Positions 8,624 to 17,139 are shown, counted from the stretch's first letter. The stretch is 64,000 nucleotides of DNA from Butyrivibrio fibrisolvens (GCF_037113525.1 NZ_CP146963.1:1984001-2048000), one strand, 5' to 3'. Made by a program: numbers and translations. Notes: generated from the letters alone by a model not told the origin.

Positions 8624-8869
8624 GGATAAACGAATTGGTCATAACAGATCCAATAAAGTAGATCAAGGACTATGATAAATAAAAGCATTAGCCGATTTTG
8701 AAAATGTTCCTGAGTTTTCTTAGAGTCTTAGGAGCGCAAGTACAGCGTGCCCACTGAAGCGGATAAGACTCTTAGAAAACCCTGGAACATTTTCACCTGA
8801 GGCTAATGCTTTTATTTATCATAGTCCTTGGAACGCAACCTACCTCTGTTATGACCAATTCGTTTATCC
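8624..8869. repeat. 246-bp nested hairpin element (family F5)
   Basis: A long inverted repeat between two convergent genes. The outer arms 8624-8648 and 8845-8869 are a perfect 25-bp match. The second arms 8664-8693 and 8801-8830 are a perfect 30-bp match. A third pair (GAAAATGTTCC/GGAACATTTTC) and an imperfect fourth continue to a small tip near 8730. The structure spans nearly the whole 342-base gap. Its arms are unrelated in sequence to the F3 hairpins, but the architecture is the same. No coding frame was found in it. Confidence 0.9.
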
Positions 8870-8882
8870 GTCCTTATACCAC

Positions 8883-8914
8883 AAAAAGCCCCGCCTGCAT
8901 ATGCAGCTGGGGCA
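8883..8914 (-). terminator. Rho-independent terminator of prs
   Basis: On the minus strand GCCCC-AGCTGCATATGCAGGC-GGGGC is followed by TTTTTG. It lies 8 bases beyond the prs stop codon. Confidence 0.85.
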
Positions 8915-8921
8915 AAGTGTA

Positions 8922-10121
8922 TCAGCTTCTAAGTTCTGAAAGTGTATGGTCACCTTCGTTGTACTTTTGAACGATCTCATGGATCTTGGATGTAGGAATC
9001 AGGATGTTGCTTGTTGATACATCATGATTTACGAAGTCGATAATTGTTGCGATATATTTACTCATGTCAGCAACCAGATAATATGGACGCTTAACATTTT
9101 CAGGATTCTGATAAGTCAGGTTAGTAGAGATAATGTAGTCGAATTCGCGCTTTTCATAAGCATCATCAAACTTATCCATACCATCTGTGAAAAGACCAAA
9201 TGTGCAGGCGATGAATACCCTCTTGGCGCCCATTTCCTTGAGCTGTCTACTTGTATCGATCATTGAAGCTCCGGAAGAGATCATATCATCAACGATGATA
9301 ACATCTTTGCCCTGGATGTTAGAACCAAGGAATTCGTGAGCAACAATAGGGTTAGTTCCGTTAACAACGTGAGCGTAGTCACGACGCTTATAGAACATAC
9401 CTGTATCTGCGCCAAGAACGTTGGCAAAATATACTGCTCTGTCAAGAGCGCCTTCGTCCGGGCTGATTACGATAAGGTGATCCTTATCAACGATAAGATC
9501 ATCAATGTTTAAAAGAAGTTCCTTCATGAACTGGTAAGTAGCCATGAAGTTATCAAAACCGTTAAGTGGAGCTGAGTTGGAAATTCTAGGATCATGAGCA
9601 TCGAAAGTGATGAAGTTCTTAACACCCATATCAGCAAGCTCTTTAAACATAAGAGCGGCATCAAGGGATTCACGCTGAGATCTTCTGTGCTGACGACCTA
9701 CATAAAGGAAAGGCATGATGACGTTGAGACGCTTAGCCTTGCCGTTTGCAGCGGCGATAACACGTTTAAGATCCTGATAGTGATCATCAGGAGACTTGTA
9801 GTTGGTAAAACCATTCATTTTGTAAGGGCAGTTGTAGTTGACAACGTCCAAAAGGATGAACAGGTCATCACCTCTTATTGAGTCATTCAAAGAAGCCTTA
9901 GCTTCACCTGAAGCAAATCTGTCGAGTTTGGGAACGAATTTGTAGCTGTCCTGCATATAATTCTTGAAAGCAGGATCGCCAGCCGGAACTGTGTGAATGT
10001 TGTTACGGAAATCAACAAGATATTTGTCGACCTTATCTCCAAGCTCAGTAGCAGAGTCAAGGACTACAAGTTTAAGAGGTGCAACGGGAATCTTATTTTC
10101 GAGCTGCTGAAAATCTGGCAT
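8922..10121 (-). CDS. prs: Ribose-phosphate pyrophosphokinase (long form)
   Basis: A PRPP synthase that makes phosphoribosyl pyrophosphate from ribose-5-phosphate and ATP for nucleotide, His and Trp synthesis. The PRPP-binding loop VIIVDDMISSGASM is intact, as are MPFLYVGRQHRRSQRE (the equivalent of the catalytic loop region) and the FDAHDPR segment. At 399 residues it is about 80 longer than the usual 310-320, with an extra N-terminal portion and a C-terminal tail (STSNILIPTSKIHEIVQKYNEG). This length suggests the divergent PRPP-synthase subfamily seen in some clostridia. GGAGA lies six bases before the ATG. It is monocistronic, with its own promoter and terminator. Confidence 0.93.
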   Translation of the reverse strand: MPDFQQLENKIPVAPLKLVVLDSATELGDKVDKYLVDFRNNIHTVPAGDPAFKNYMQDSYKFVPKLDRFASGEAKASLNDSIRGDDLFILLDVVNYNCPYKMNGFTNYKSPDDHYQDLKRVIAAANGKAKRLNVIMPFLYVGRQHRRSQRESLDAALMFKELADMGVKNFITFDAHDPRISNSAPLNGFDNFMATYQFMKELLLNIDDLIVDKDHLIVISPDEGALDRAVYFANVLGADTGMFYKRRDYAHVVNGTNPIVAHEFLGSNIQGKDVIIVDDMISSGASMIDTSRQLKEMGAKRVFIACTFGLFTDGMDKFDDAYEKREFDYIISTNLTYQNPENVKRPYYLVADMSKYIATIIDFVNHDVSTSNILIPTSKIHEIVQKYNEGDHTLSELRS

Positions 10122-10218
10122 TTTATATCTCCATTTCGCGATGTAGTGAACAGTTATGAGGTCAAAAGCAAGAGTATTTAGACATTATTCATAGCAATTT
10201 TTGACCCTTCCGTACTAT

Positions 10219-10247
10219 GTTTTATCATCTCGACAGTGGCACGTCAA
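10219..10247 (-). promoter_or_regulatory. Probable promoter of prs
   Basis: On the minus strand TTGACG (10247-10242) and TAAAAC (10224-10219) are separated by exactly 17 bases, about 100 bases upstream of the prs start. The -35 match is good and the -10 match moderate. Confidence 0.5.
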
Positions 10248-10274
10248 GGCTATTCATGTTAAAATAATTCTGTG

Positions 10275-10301
10275 TGCGCAGATAATTAGTATTTCTGCGC
10301 A
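10275..10301 (+). promoter_or_regulatory. Inverted repeat upstream of the DUF512 gene
   Basis: TGCGCAGA (10275-10282) and TCTGCGCA (10294-10301) form a perfect 8-bp inverted repeat with an 11-base gap, 33 bases before the DUF512 gene start. It could be a protein-binding site or an RNA stem. No regulator is adjacent. Confidence 0.35.
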
Positions 10302-10334
10302 TTGATATTGTGGATTATTTTTTAAGGATATTTC

Positions 10335-11717
10335 ATGGATAACAATTTTAAAGGCCATTTTATAAGAGATGTAAGGCCCGGAAGCATAGCTGAAGAAGTC
10401 GGAATAGAGCCGATGGACAGACTGATAGCCATCAATGATCAGGAAATCAAGGATATTTTTGACTATCAGTACCTTACAGAGAGCAGTGAAGTCAACGTTC
10501 TTATCGAAAAGCCTGACGGAGAGCCGTGGCTTCTTGAGATCGAGAAGGACGATGATGAGGACCTTGGCATAATCTTTGACAATGGACTGATGGATGATTA
10601 CAAGTCATGCCATAACAAGTGCATATTTTGCTTTATAGACCAGATGCCCAAAGGAATGAGAGAGACTCTTTATTTCAAAGACGATGACTCAAGGCTTTCA
10701 TTTCTTCAGGGTAATTATGTCACACTTACAAACATGTCTGATGCAGACGTAGACAGGATCATAAGATATCATCTTTCTCCTATCAACGTATCGATCCAGA
10801 CAACCAATCCTGAACTTCGTAACAAGATGCTCAACAACCGCTTTGCGGGACAGGCTCTTGAGAAGTTCAAAAAGCTCTGCGATCCTCAGTATGGAATAGA
10901 GCTCAACGCTCAGATCGTTCTTTGCAAAGGAATCAATGACGGAGAGGAGCTCCACAGAAGCTTATCGGACCTTTACAGCTACAGACCAAGTCTTCGCAGC
11001 GTATCTATAGTACCTGTAGGACTTTCCAAGTTTAGAGAAGGTCTTTTCCCATTAGAGCCTTTTGGAAGAGAAGAGGCCAGGAAAGTTGTAGAGGAGATTA
11101 CCTACTGGCAGGAAAAGAGCTTTAAGGAGACCGGAGATCACTTCATCCACGCTTCTGATGAGTGGTTCATGATAGCAGGACTTCCAATCCCGCCAGCATC
11201 CTTGTATGACGGATACGGACAGCTTGAAAACGGCGTAGGAATGGTAAGGCTCCTTCTTGACGACTTCCACGAATCACTTGAGGCGCTTAAAGAGGCTGCA
11301 TCGGAAGATCAAAAATTATTTGATTATTTACAAAATTTTAAGTATACTTACACAGTTGTCTCGGGCAAGCTAATCCACCCTTATATAGCGGACATGATGA
11401 ATGAAGTAATGGACTATTGCCCAGGCCTTAAAGTTAACTGCGCCGAGATCATCAATCACTTCTTTGGTGAGGGTATCACGGTTACAGGGCTTCTCACAGG
11501 ACAGGATATTATAGGACAGCTTAAGGGAAAAGAGCTTGGGAATAAGCTTCTACTGCCACAGAATGTCTTAAGAGCAGGAGAGAATTATCTTCTGGATGAT
11601 ATAACTGTTCCGCAGATTGAAGAAGCGCTAGGTATTGACATCGAAATAATCAGAAATGAAGGTGACGACCTCATAGACAGGTTATTCAGATTAACAGAAA
11701 ATGGTTTTAAGATCTGA
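10335..11717 (+). CDS. DUF512 family PDZ/radical-SAM-like protein
   Basis: A 460-residue conserved protein of the DUF512 family. The N-terminus is PDZ-like (VRPGSIAEEVGIEPMDRLIAIND). It is followed by CHNKCIFCFIDQMPKGMRETLYFKDDD, a Cys cluster CxxxCxxC characteristic of radical-SAM-type iron-sulfur binding, and then a TIM-barrel-like middle (NVSIQTTNPELR, GIELNAQIVLCKGINDG). The last 230 residues are the DUF512 domain proper. The gene is commonly located next to der in Firmicutes, exactly as here, which hints at a ribosome- or RNA-related role. No reaction is established. No strong ribosome-binding site beyond AAGGA is seen. Confidence 0.88.
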   Translation: MDNNFKGHFIRDVRPGSIAEEVGIEPMDRLIAINDQEIKDIFDYQYLTESSEVNVLIEKPDGEPWLLEIEKDDDEDLGIIFDNGLMDDYKSCHNKCIFCFIDQMPKGMRETLYFKDDDSRLSFLQGNYVTLTNMSDADVDRIIRYHLSPINVSIQTTNPELRNKMLNNRFAGQALEKFKKLCDPQYGIELNAQIVLCKGINDGEELHRSLSDLYSYRPSLRSVSIVPVGLSKFREGLFPLEPFGREEARKVVEEITYWQEKSFKETGDHFIHASDEWFMIAGLPIPPASLYDGYGQLENGVGMVRLLLDDFHESLEALKEAASEDQKLFDYLQNFKYTYTVVSGKLIHPYIADMMNEVMDYCPGLKVNCAEIINHFFGEGITVTGLLTGQDIIGQLKGKELGNKLLLPQNVLRAGENYLLDDITVPQIEEALGIDIEIIRNEGDDLIDRLFRLTENGFKI

Positions 11718-11888
11718 CATCCCATGTTTAAAGAGATTGAGAAGTTCTTCAATAGATCTGACTCTTGGACCAAAGACCTTATTTGATGAGATTATATGTA
11801 TTTCAATGAGTATGGTTTGAATATGGTCTGTAAGAAGTATATGAATCTCTTTTAGTCAGATACGTACGCATAACATGGAGGAAATAAA

Positions 11889-13244
11889 ATGCCCAGAAAA
11901 CAGATAGTAGCAGTAGTCGGCAGACCAAACGTTGGTAAGTCCACACTTTTTAACGCCCTTGCCGGCAAAAGAATTTCTATAGTAGAAGATACACCAGGTG
12001 TAACACGTGACCGTATCTACCAGGACGTAGAGTGGCTTGGAAAGGTGTTTACACTTATTGATACAGGCGGTATCGAGCCTGATTCCAAGGATGTTATTTT
12101 GTCACAGATGCGTCAGCAGGCTGAAATAGCCATTGAAACAGCTGATGTTATCGTTTTCCTTTGCGATCTTAAGCAGGGGGTGACAGATGCAGATGCTCAG
12201 GTTGCTGATATGCTCCGCAGAAGCGGCAAGCCTGTAGTTCTTACAGTTAATAAGGTTGACAGCTTTAAGCGTGACAGTCTTGACGTATATGAATTCTATA
12301 ACCTTGGTATTGGTGATCCTATACCGATTTCAGCTGCTAACATGCAGGGTATCGGCGATATGCTCGAGGAAGTTGTTAAGCACTTCCCTGATGAAACAGC
12401 TACTGAGGATGAAGAGGACGATGACAACATCAAGGTTGCTATCATTGGTAAGCCTAATGTTGGTAAGTCCAGTATCATCAACAAGCTCATCGGCGAGAAC
12501 AGACTTATCGTTTCAGACGTTGCAGGTACTACGAGAGATGCAATAGATACTGAGATCACACATAATAAGCAGAAATATACTTTTATTGATACAGCAGGTA
12601 TCAGACGTCACAATAAGATCAAAGAGCACCTTGAACAGTACATGCTGGTTCGTACAGTCAGCGCTGTTGAGCGTGCAGACGTATGTGTAGTTGTTATAAG
12701 CGCTGAAGAAGGCGTAACAGAGCAGGATGCTAAGATCGCAGGTATCGCTCATGACAATGGCAAGGCTGTTATCATCGCTGTTAATAAGTGGGATCTTATC
12801 GAGAAGGACAACCACTCAGTTAATGACTTCACCAAGAAAGTAAGACAGACCCTGTCATTCATGCCATATGCCGAGATCCTTTTCGTATCAGCTCAGACAG
12901 GTCAGAGACTTGTAAAACTCTATGACATGATCGATGCTGTATACCAGAATCATTCAATGCGTGTTGCAACAGGTGTCCTTAACGAGATCCTCATGCAGGC
13001 ACTCGTTATGCAGCAGCCACCGTCAGACAGAGGCCGCGTACTCAAAGTCTTCTATATGACTCAGGTAGCTGTTAAGCCGCCGACATTTGTTATTTTTGTA
13101 AATGACAAAAAGCTCATGCACTTCTCATATACACGTTATATTGAGAACCAGGTAAGAGCAGCTTTCGGCTTTGCCGGAACACCTCTTAAGTTCCTTATCC
13201 GTGAGCGTAAGGGAGATAACTCTATAAAGGGTAATCATAAATAA
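11889..13244 (+). CDS. der: Ribosome-associated GTPase Der (EngA)
   Basis: A 451-residue GTPase with two tandem G domains and a C-terminal KH-like domain, essential for 50S subunit maturation. The first G domain has GRPNVGKST, DTGG and NKVD; the second has GKPNVGKSS, DTAG and NKWD. The acidic linker EDEEDDDN separates them. The KH-like end begins near residue 350 (VLNEILMQALVMQQPP). GGAGGA lies 8 bases before the ATG. The 171-base gap after the DUF512 gene contains no terminator, so the two may be co-transcribed. Confidence 0.98.
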   Translation: MPRKQIVAVVGRPNVGKSTLFNALAGKRISIVEDTPGVTRDRIYQDVEWLGKVFTLIDTGGIEPDSKDVILSQMRQQAEIAIETADVIVFLCDLKQGVTDADAQVADMLRRSGKPVVLTVNKVDSFKRDSLDVYEFYNLGIGDPIPISAANMQGIGDMLEEVVKHFPDETATEDEEDDDNIKVAIIGKPNVGKSSIINKLIGENRLIVSDVAGTTRDAIDTEITHNKQKYTFIDTAGIRRHNKIKEHLEQYMLVRTVSAVERADVCVVVISAEEGVTEQDAKIAGIAHDNGKAVIIAVNKWDLIEKDNHSVNDFTKKVRQTLSFMPYAEILFVSAQTGQRLVKLYDMIDAVYQNHSMRVATGVLNEILMQALVMQQPPSDRGRVLKVFYMTQVAVKPPTFVIFVNDKKLMHFSYTRYIENQVRAAFGFAGTPLKFLIRERKGDNSIKGNHK

Positions 13245-13258
13245 TCAGATGAAATATG

Positions 13259-13299
13259 ATGATGCATGGGTCAAAAAGCTTTTGATCCTGCATCACCTT
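13259..13299 (+). other. Intercistronic hairpin der-plsY
   Basis: GATGCATGGGTCAAAA pairs with TTTTGATCCTGCATC around a short AGC loop, with one bulge. No T-run follows, so it is either an inefficient terminator or an RNA-processing or stability stem between der and plsY. Confidence 0.5.
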
Positions 13300-13336
13300 A
13301 TTTATCAAACATACTTGATCTATGGGAGACTTTAAA

Positions 13337-14008
13337 ATGAATATGGTAGTTCTCAGACTCATTTGTTTAGTTGTTGGATATGCTTTTGGTATGATCCAGA
13401 CAGCATATTTTTACGGTAAGATGAAAGGCATCGATATCAGAAAACACGGAAGCGGTAATGCCGGTACAACTAACACTCTTCGCGTACTTGGACCCAAAGC
13501 CGGATTCACGGTTCTTTTCGGAGATATGCTTAAATGTGCTATTGCTGTATGGCTTGTAGGCTGGATCCTTGGCGGAATATATCCTGAACACGTATACCTT
13601 TTCAAGATATATACAGCATTTGGTGCGATCCTCGGACATGATTTCCCCTTTTATATGAACTTCAAGGGAGGAAAAGGAATAGCTGCTACATGCGGATTTG
13701 TTATCGCATTCCACTGGAGCTTCATCCCAATGTTCCTTATCGTTTTCCTCGTGATCTTCAACATAACTCATTTTGTATCCCTTGGATCACTTGCTATATA
13801 TGTGGGATTCATCATCCTTCTTATAATTGAAGGCCAGCTTGGACTTTTTGGATTTGCAAATATGGCTACTGCTGACAAGATCGAGATGTATGTTGTCGCT
13901 ATCATTATGGCAGCACTTGCATTCTACAGACACAGAAGCAATATCGTTAAGCTGCTCAAAGGCGAAGAGAGAAAGACTTACATTTTCAAGAAAAATAAAG
14001 TTGACTAA
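13337..14008 (+). CDS. plsY: Glycerol-3-phosphate acyltransferase PlsY
   Basis: A 223-residue polytopic membrane enzyme that transfers the acyl group from acyl-phosphate to glycerol-3-phosphate, the first step of phospholipid synthesis. The three family motifs are present: GSGNAGTTNTLRVLG, GHDFPFYMNFKGGKGIA and a later YRHRSNIVKLLKGEE near the end. Five or so membrane segments are visible. The ATG at 13337 is preferred over the one at 13322 because GGGAG lies 8 bases before it. The next gene is gpsA, which makes its substrate, so the pair forms a functional unit. Confidence 0.96.
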   Translation: MNMVVLRLICLVVGYAFGMIQTAYFYGKMKGIDIRKHGSGNAGTTNTLRVLGPKAGFTVLFGDMLKCAIAVWLVGWILGGIYPEHVYLFKIYTAFGAILGHDFPFYMNFKGGKGIAATCGFVIAFHWSFIPMFLIVFLVIFNITHFVSLGSLAIYVGFIILLIIEGQLGLFGFANMATADKIEMYVVAIIMAALAFYRHRSNIVKLLKGEERKTYIFKKNKVD

Positions 14009-14018
14009 GTTTAAATAT

Positions 14019-14061
14019 AAAGGGCCAAAAGGACATAGACAATATGGCCTTTGGCCCTTTT
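14019..14061 (+). terminator. Terminator-like hairpin after plsY
   Basis: AAAGGGCC...GGCCCTTTT with an extended imperfect stem, followed by a short TTTT. It lies 10 bases after the plsY stop and could separate plsY from gpsA. Confidence 0.7.
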
Positions 14062-14065
14062 AAAC

Positions 14066-14192
14066 GTACATAGAAATACATCCCTGTATTTCTGAACATG
14101 TACTAACTACATCCTGTAGTAGGTACATAGAAATGCATCCATGCATTTCTGAACATGTACTAACTACGTCCTGTAGTAGGTACATAGAAATC
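14066..14192. repeat. Tandem F2 double-hairpin repeats (two and a part units)
   Basis: Two full F2 units (14066-14119 and 14123-14176) followed by a truncated third (GTACATAGAAATC, 14180-14192). The inner stems differ between the two units (AGAAATACA/TGTATTTCT against AGAAATGCAT/ATGCATTTCT), yet each pairs perfectly. The array ends 18 bases before gpsA. Confidence 0.9.
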
Positions 14193-14210
14193 TAATATAG
14201 AGGACTGATT

Positions 14211-15245
14211 ATGGAAAAAGAAAACATTGGAATCATAGGTGCAGGTAGCTGGGGAATAGCTCTTGCATATCTTCTTAAGAATAACGGACACGATGTTACA
14301 GTCTGGACCAGAAGAAAAGAAGCTGCAGAAAAGCTAAATCAGGATCATGAGAATAAGGACAAGCTCCCCGGAGTTGTGCTTCCTGAATCTGTAGCGTTTA
14401 CATCTGATCTTAAAGAAGCTGTCAGCGGCAAGAGTATTCTCGTTCTTGTTGTTCCGTCAGCACACCTTAGAGAGACAATGGAGCTTATGAAGCCCTATAT
14501 AACAAACGACCAGATAATCGTTAACTGCTCTAAGGGCATCGAAGACAGCTCACTTCTTGTTATGAGCCAGGTCATTCATGACGTTCTTGGTAATGACTTC
14601 CCGAGAAAAAATATAACTGTTCTGTCAGGACCTTCCCATGCAGAGGAAGTAGGTAAAGGTACTCCTACTACGATAGTGGTTGGATCTATATCCGAAAGCG
14701 TGGCAGTAAGACTTCAGAATGTGTTCATGAATGAAGTATTCAGAGTATATATCAGCCCTGATATGAAGGGAATTGAGATAGGTGCAGCCTGCAAGAATGT
14801 CATAGCACTTGCTGCAGGTATCGCAGACGGACTTGGCTATGGTGATAACACTAAGGCAGCTCTTATCACGAGAGGAATCACAGAGATTACTCGTCTTGGT
14901 ATTGCTGCAGGAGGTAATTTCGAGACATTTGCAGGTCTTTCCGGAATTGGAGATCTTATCGTAACTTGTGCATCCATGCATTCTCGTAACAGAAGAGCAG
15001 GAATCCTGATCGGTCAGGGTAAGACGATGCAGGAAGCTATGGACGAGGTACAGATGGTAGTTGAGGGTGTATATTCTGCAAAGGCTGCACTTAAGCTTTC
15101 TAAGCTCTTTGACGTAGAAATGCCAATCGTAGAGCAGGTGTGCGAGATCCTGTTTAATAATAAGCCGGCGAAGGAAGCAGTGGCAGATCTTATGCTTCGT
15201 GACAAGAAGGTTGAGAGCCATAAGATCGAGTTCCCAGAGGAATAG
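14211..15245 (+). CDS. gpsA: Glycerol-3-phosphate dehydrogenase [NAD(P)+]
   Basis: A 344-residue enzyme that reduces dihydroxyacetone phosphate to sn-glycerol-3-phosphate for phospholipid synthesis. IGAGSWGIALA at the N-terminus is the Rossmann nucleotide site. The chain then has VVPSAHLRE, NCSKGIE, LSGPSHAEEV and GAACKNVIALAAGIADGLGYGDNTKAALITRG with the catalytic lysine, followed by GLSGIGDLIVTC. GAGGA lies 6 bases before the ATG. It follows plsY, its pathway partner, but a hairpin and F2 repeats separate the two. Confidence 0.98.
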   Translation: MEKENIGIIGAGSWGIALAYLLKNNGHDVTVWTRRKEAAEKLNQDHENKDKLPGVVLPESVAFTSDLKEAVSGKSILVLVVPSAHLRETMELMKPYITNDQIIVNCSKGIEDSSLLVMSQVIHDVLGNDFPRKNITVLSGPSHAEEVGKGTPTTIVVGSISESVAVRLQNVFMNEVFRVYISPDMKGIEIGAACKNVIALAAGIADGLGYGDNTKAALITRGITEITRLGIAAGGNFETFAGLSGIGDLIVTCASMHSRNRRAGILIGQGKTMQEAMDEVQMVVEGVYSAKAALKLSKLFDVEMPIVEQVCEILFNNKPAKEAVADLMLRDKKVESHKIEFPEE

Positions 15246-15248
15246 GGG

Positions 15249-15602
15249 CTCAAACTTCGCACGTTTAGAGGTTCATGCGAGGGGATTCCTGAGGCTGGCA
15301 GTTAATAAATGATTTGGTTGTCGTGAAAAATATATTGAATTCAAGGCATGATAGATGGAGATCTATATTCCTAGGGTTTGAAACTACAGGACGTAGTTAC
15401 GACATGTTCAGAAGTTCATGGATGAACTTCTATGTCGGGAACTCGCTGCGCTCAAACAGTCAAACCCTGAGCAGGAATATAAATCTCCATCTATCAAGCT
15501 CTTGAATTTAATATATTTTTCAAAGACAACCAAATCATTTATTAACTGCCAGCCTCAGGAATCCTCAAGGTATTGGAAGGCTTTATATGTGCGAAGGTTA
15601 AG
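15249..15602. repeat. F3 long nested hairpin, full copy with nested F2
   Basis: A 354-bp element with imperfect terminal inverted repeats (CTCAAACTTCGCAC at 15249-15262 and GTGCGAAGGTTAAG at 15589-15602) and inner arms 15285-15322 and 15525-15562 that match over 38 bases without a mismatch. Further inward arms around ATTCAAGGCATGATAGATGG complete the stem. The tip contains an F2 unit on the minus strand (15384-15436). It fills most of the 389-base gap after gpsA; no gene was found in it. Confidence 0.9.
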
Positions 15603-15634
15603 AATATAAGTTAAAAGGAGAAGATTTAAAAGGT

Positions 15635-17086
15635 ATGAAGAAGTGTTTGAAATGCGGAAATGAGTTGCTGGATAATGCAATGTTTTGCCCGAAATGCGGG
15701 ACGAAGCAGAATGGGGGAGCTGATTCAAATAGTCAGGTAAATGGAGCGGCTAATAGTACAGTTAACTCACAGGTAAATAGTACAGTAAATACACAGATGA
15801 ATGGGCAGAAAATAAGTCCGGTAAATTCACAGATAGATAAGCTGTCAAAGAAGACAGGTAAGAGCAGGAATTATATTATTGGGCTTGTGGCATGTATAAT
15901 TGCAGCAATAGTAGTTGTTTCATTAGTTACATCTGGGCTTTCTAAACGTAAAACCTATAAGCCATTGAAAGACGATCTTGGGGATGATCTTTTCTCAGGA
16001 ACAATTCAGATTGATGATACTGTTTATGAGTTCCCATGCAAGGTGTCAGAGTTTTTAGATAATGGATGGAAAAGTGATGATCATGTAAAGACGGTTGAAT
16101 CTCATTTTGATAAAAATTGTACACTTATTAAAAACGGAAGAGCTTTTTCTATAACCTTTGAAAACTTTGATGATTATCCAATTGCATTTGAAGATTGCTA
16201 TATAACAGGCTTTTCATGGGACAATCATCAGAATGATAAGGAAAAAGAGAAGAATCTGGATTATCCGGATATCTTTTTCCCAGGTGGAGTAGGAACTAAT
16301 ACGTCTCTTGATAAAATGGCTGACTTTGTAGAAACACTCGATGAAGAAAATGTTCTTACAGACTATGAGACACCATCTAATCATCTGTATCACTATGAAT
16401 TTGAGGAATCAAGTGAAGAAAGTAGAATAAACTACCATATTGAATATCAAACAGAAAAAGAAGAAATCATGCATACATTATGGTTCCATATTTATCTGTA
16501 TGATACAACTGACCTTAAAGGCGCAGATGAAGCTGATCCTGAAATATCAGACGAAGTGCCTTCTGAAATAGCAGATTATGAGCTTCCGGACGAACTTGGT
16601 GATAATTTTACATCAGGACGATTTGAACTTGACGGAGTTGTTTATGAGATAGGATCTCCTTTAAGCAACTTTTTTGATAATGGATGGGAACTTACATATG
16701 TACAGGGTGAATGCAGAACGTACCTTGAGCCTTCTGAATATGGAAAAGTAATTATCACTAAAGGCGAGGATAAGATATATTTAAATGCTAAAAATATTTC
16801 TGATAAGACTGTAGCTGTTGAGAACTGCGTTCTTGATGGAATTACATCCTATAATTTCCTTAGCAAAGCTGATTTTGCTCTTCCGGGAGACATTACAAAT
16901 GAATCTTCCAAGGAAGAGGTAGAAGATATGATGGATGATCTTGGTGTGGAATATGAAAAAGTTGATTCTAGTGACTGGTCTTACTACTTTAGCAAAGATA
17001 ATATAGATTTCTATATAACTGGTGATACTGAAGAACCTGAAGAAGGTCTTAGCATCGACATTAACTATGAAGAAAGAGATAAATAA
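15635..17086 (+). CDS. Zinc-ribbon membrane protein with duplicated extracytoplasmic domain
   Basis: A 483-residue protein. The first 25 residues are a zinc ribbon (CLKCGNELLDNAMFCPKCG). Then come an Asn/Ser/Val-rich linker with degenerate NSQVN-type repeats (residues 30-70) and one membrane segment (about 76-98, YIIGLVACIIAAIVVVSLV). The outside part has two copies of one domain: LGDDLFSGTIQIDDTVYEFP...FLDNGWK (about 110-150) and LGDNFTSGRFELDGVVYEIG...FFDNGWE (about 320-360). The topology is a cytosolic zinc ribbon with tandem extracytoplasmic domains. The function is unknown. It stands alone between an F3 element and a terminator. Confidence 0.8.
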   Translation: MKKCLKCGNELLDNAMFCPKCGTKQNGGADSNSQVNGAANSTVNSQVNSTVNTQMNGQKISPVNSQIDKLSKKTGKSRNYIIGLVACIIAAIVVVSLVTSGLSKRKTYKPLKDDLGDDLFSGTIQIDDTVYEFPCKVSEFLDNGWKSDDHVKTVESHFDKNCTLIKNGRAFSITFENFDDYPIAFEDCYITGFSWDNHQNDKEKEKNLDYPDIFFPGGVGTNTSLDKMADFVETLDEENVLTDYETPSNHLYHYEFEESSEESRINYHIEYQTEKEEIMHTLWFHIYLYDTTDLKGADEADPEISDEVPSEIADYELPDELGDNFTSGRFELDGVVYEIGSPLSNFFDNGWELTYVQGECRTYLEPSEYGKVIITKGEDKIYLNAKNISDKTVAVENCVLDGITSYNFLSKADFALPGDITNESSKEEVEDMMDDLGVEYEKVDSSDWSYYFSKDNIDFYITGDTEEPEEGLSIDINYEERDK

Positions 17087-17097
17087 GTGTAATGGTA

Positions 17098-17139
17098 TGG
17101 CCGTAAACTTTGAACTTATCAGAGTTTACGGCCATTTTC
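17098..17139 (+). terminator. Rho-independent terminator after the zinc-ribbon gene
   Basis: GGCCGTAAACT and AGTTTACGGCC form a perfect 11-bp stem followed by ATTTTCT, 11 bases after the stop codon. Confidence 0.85.
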
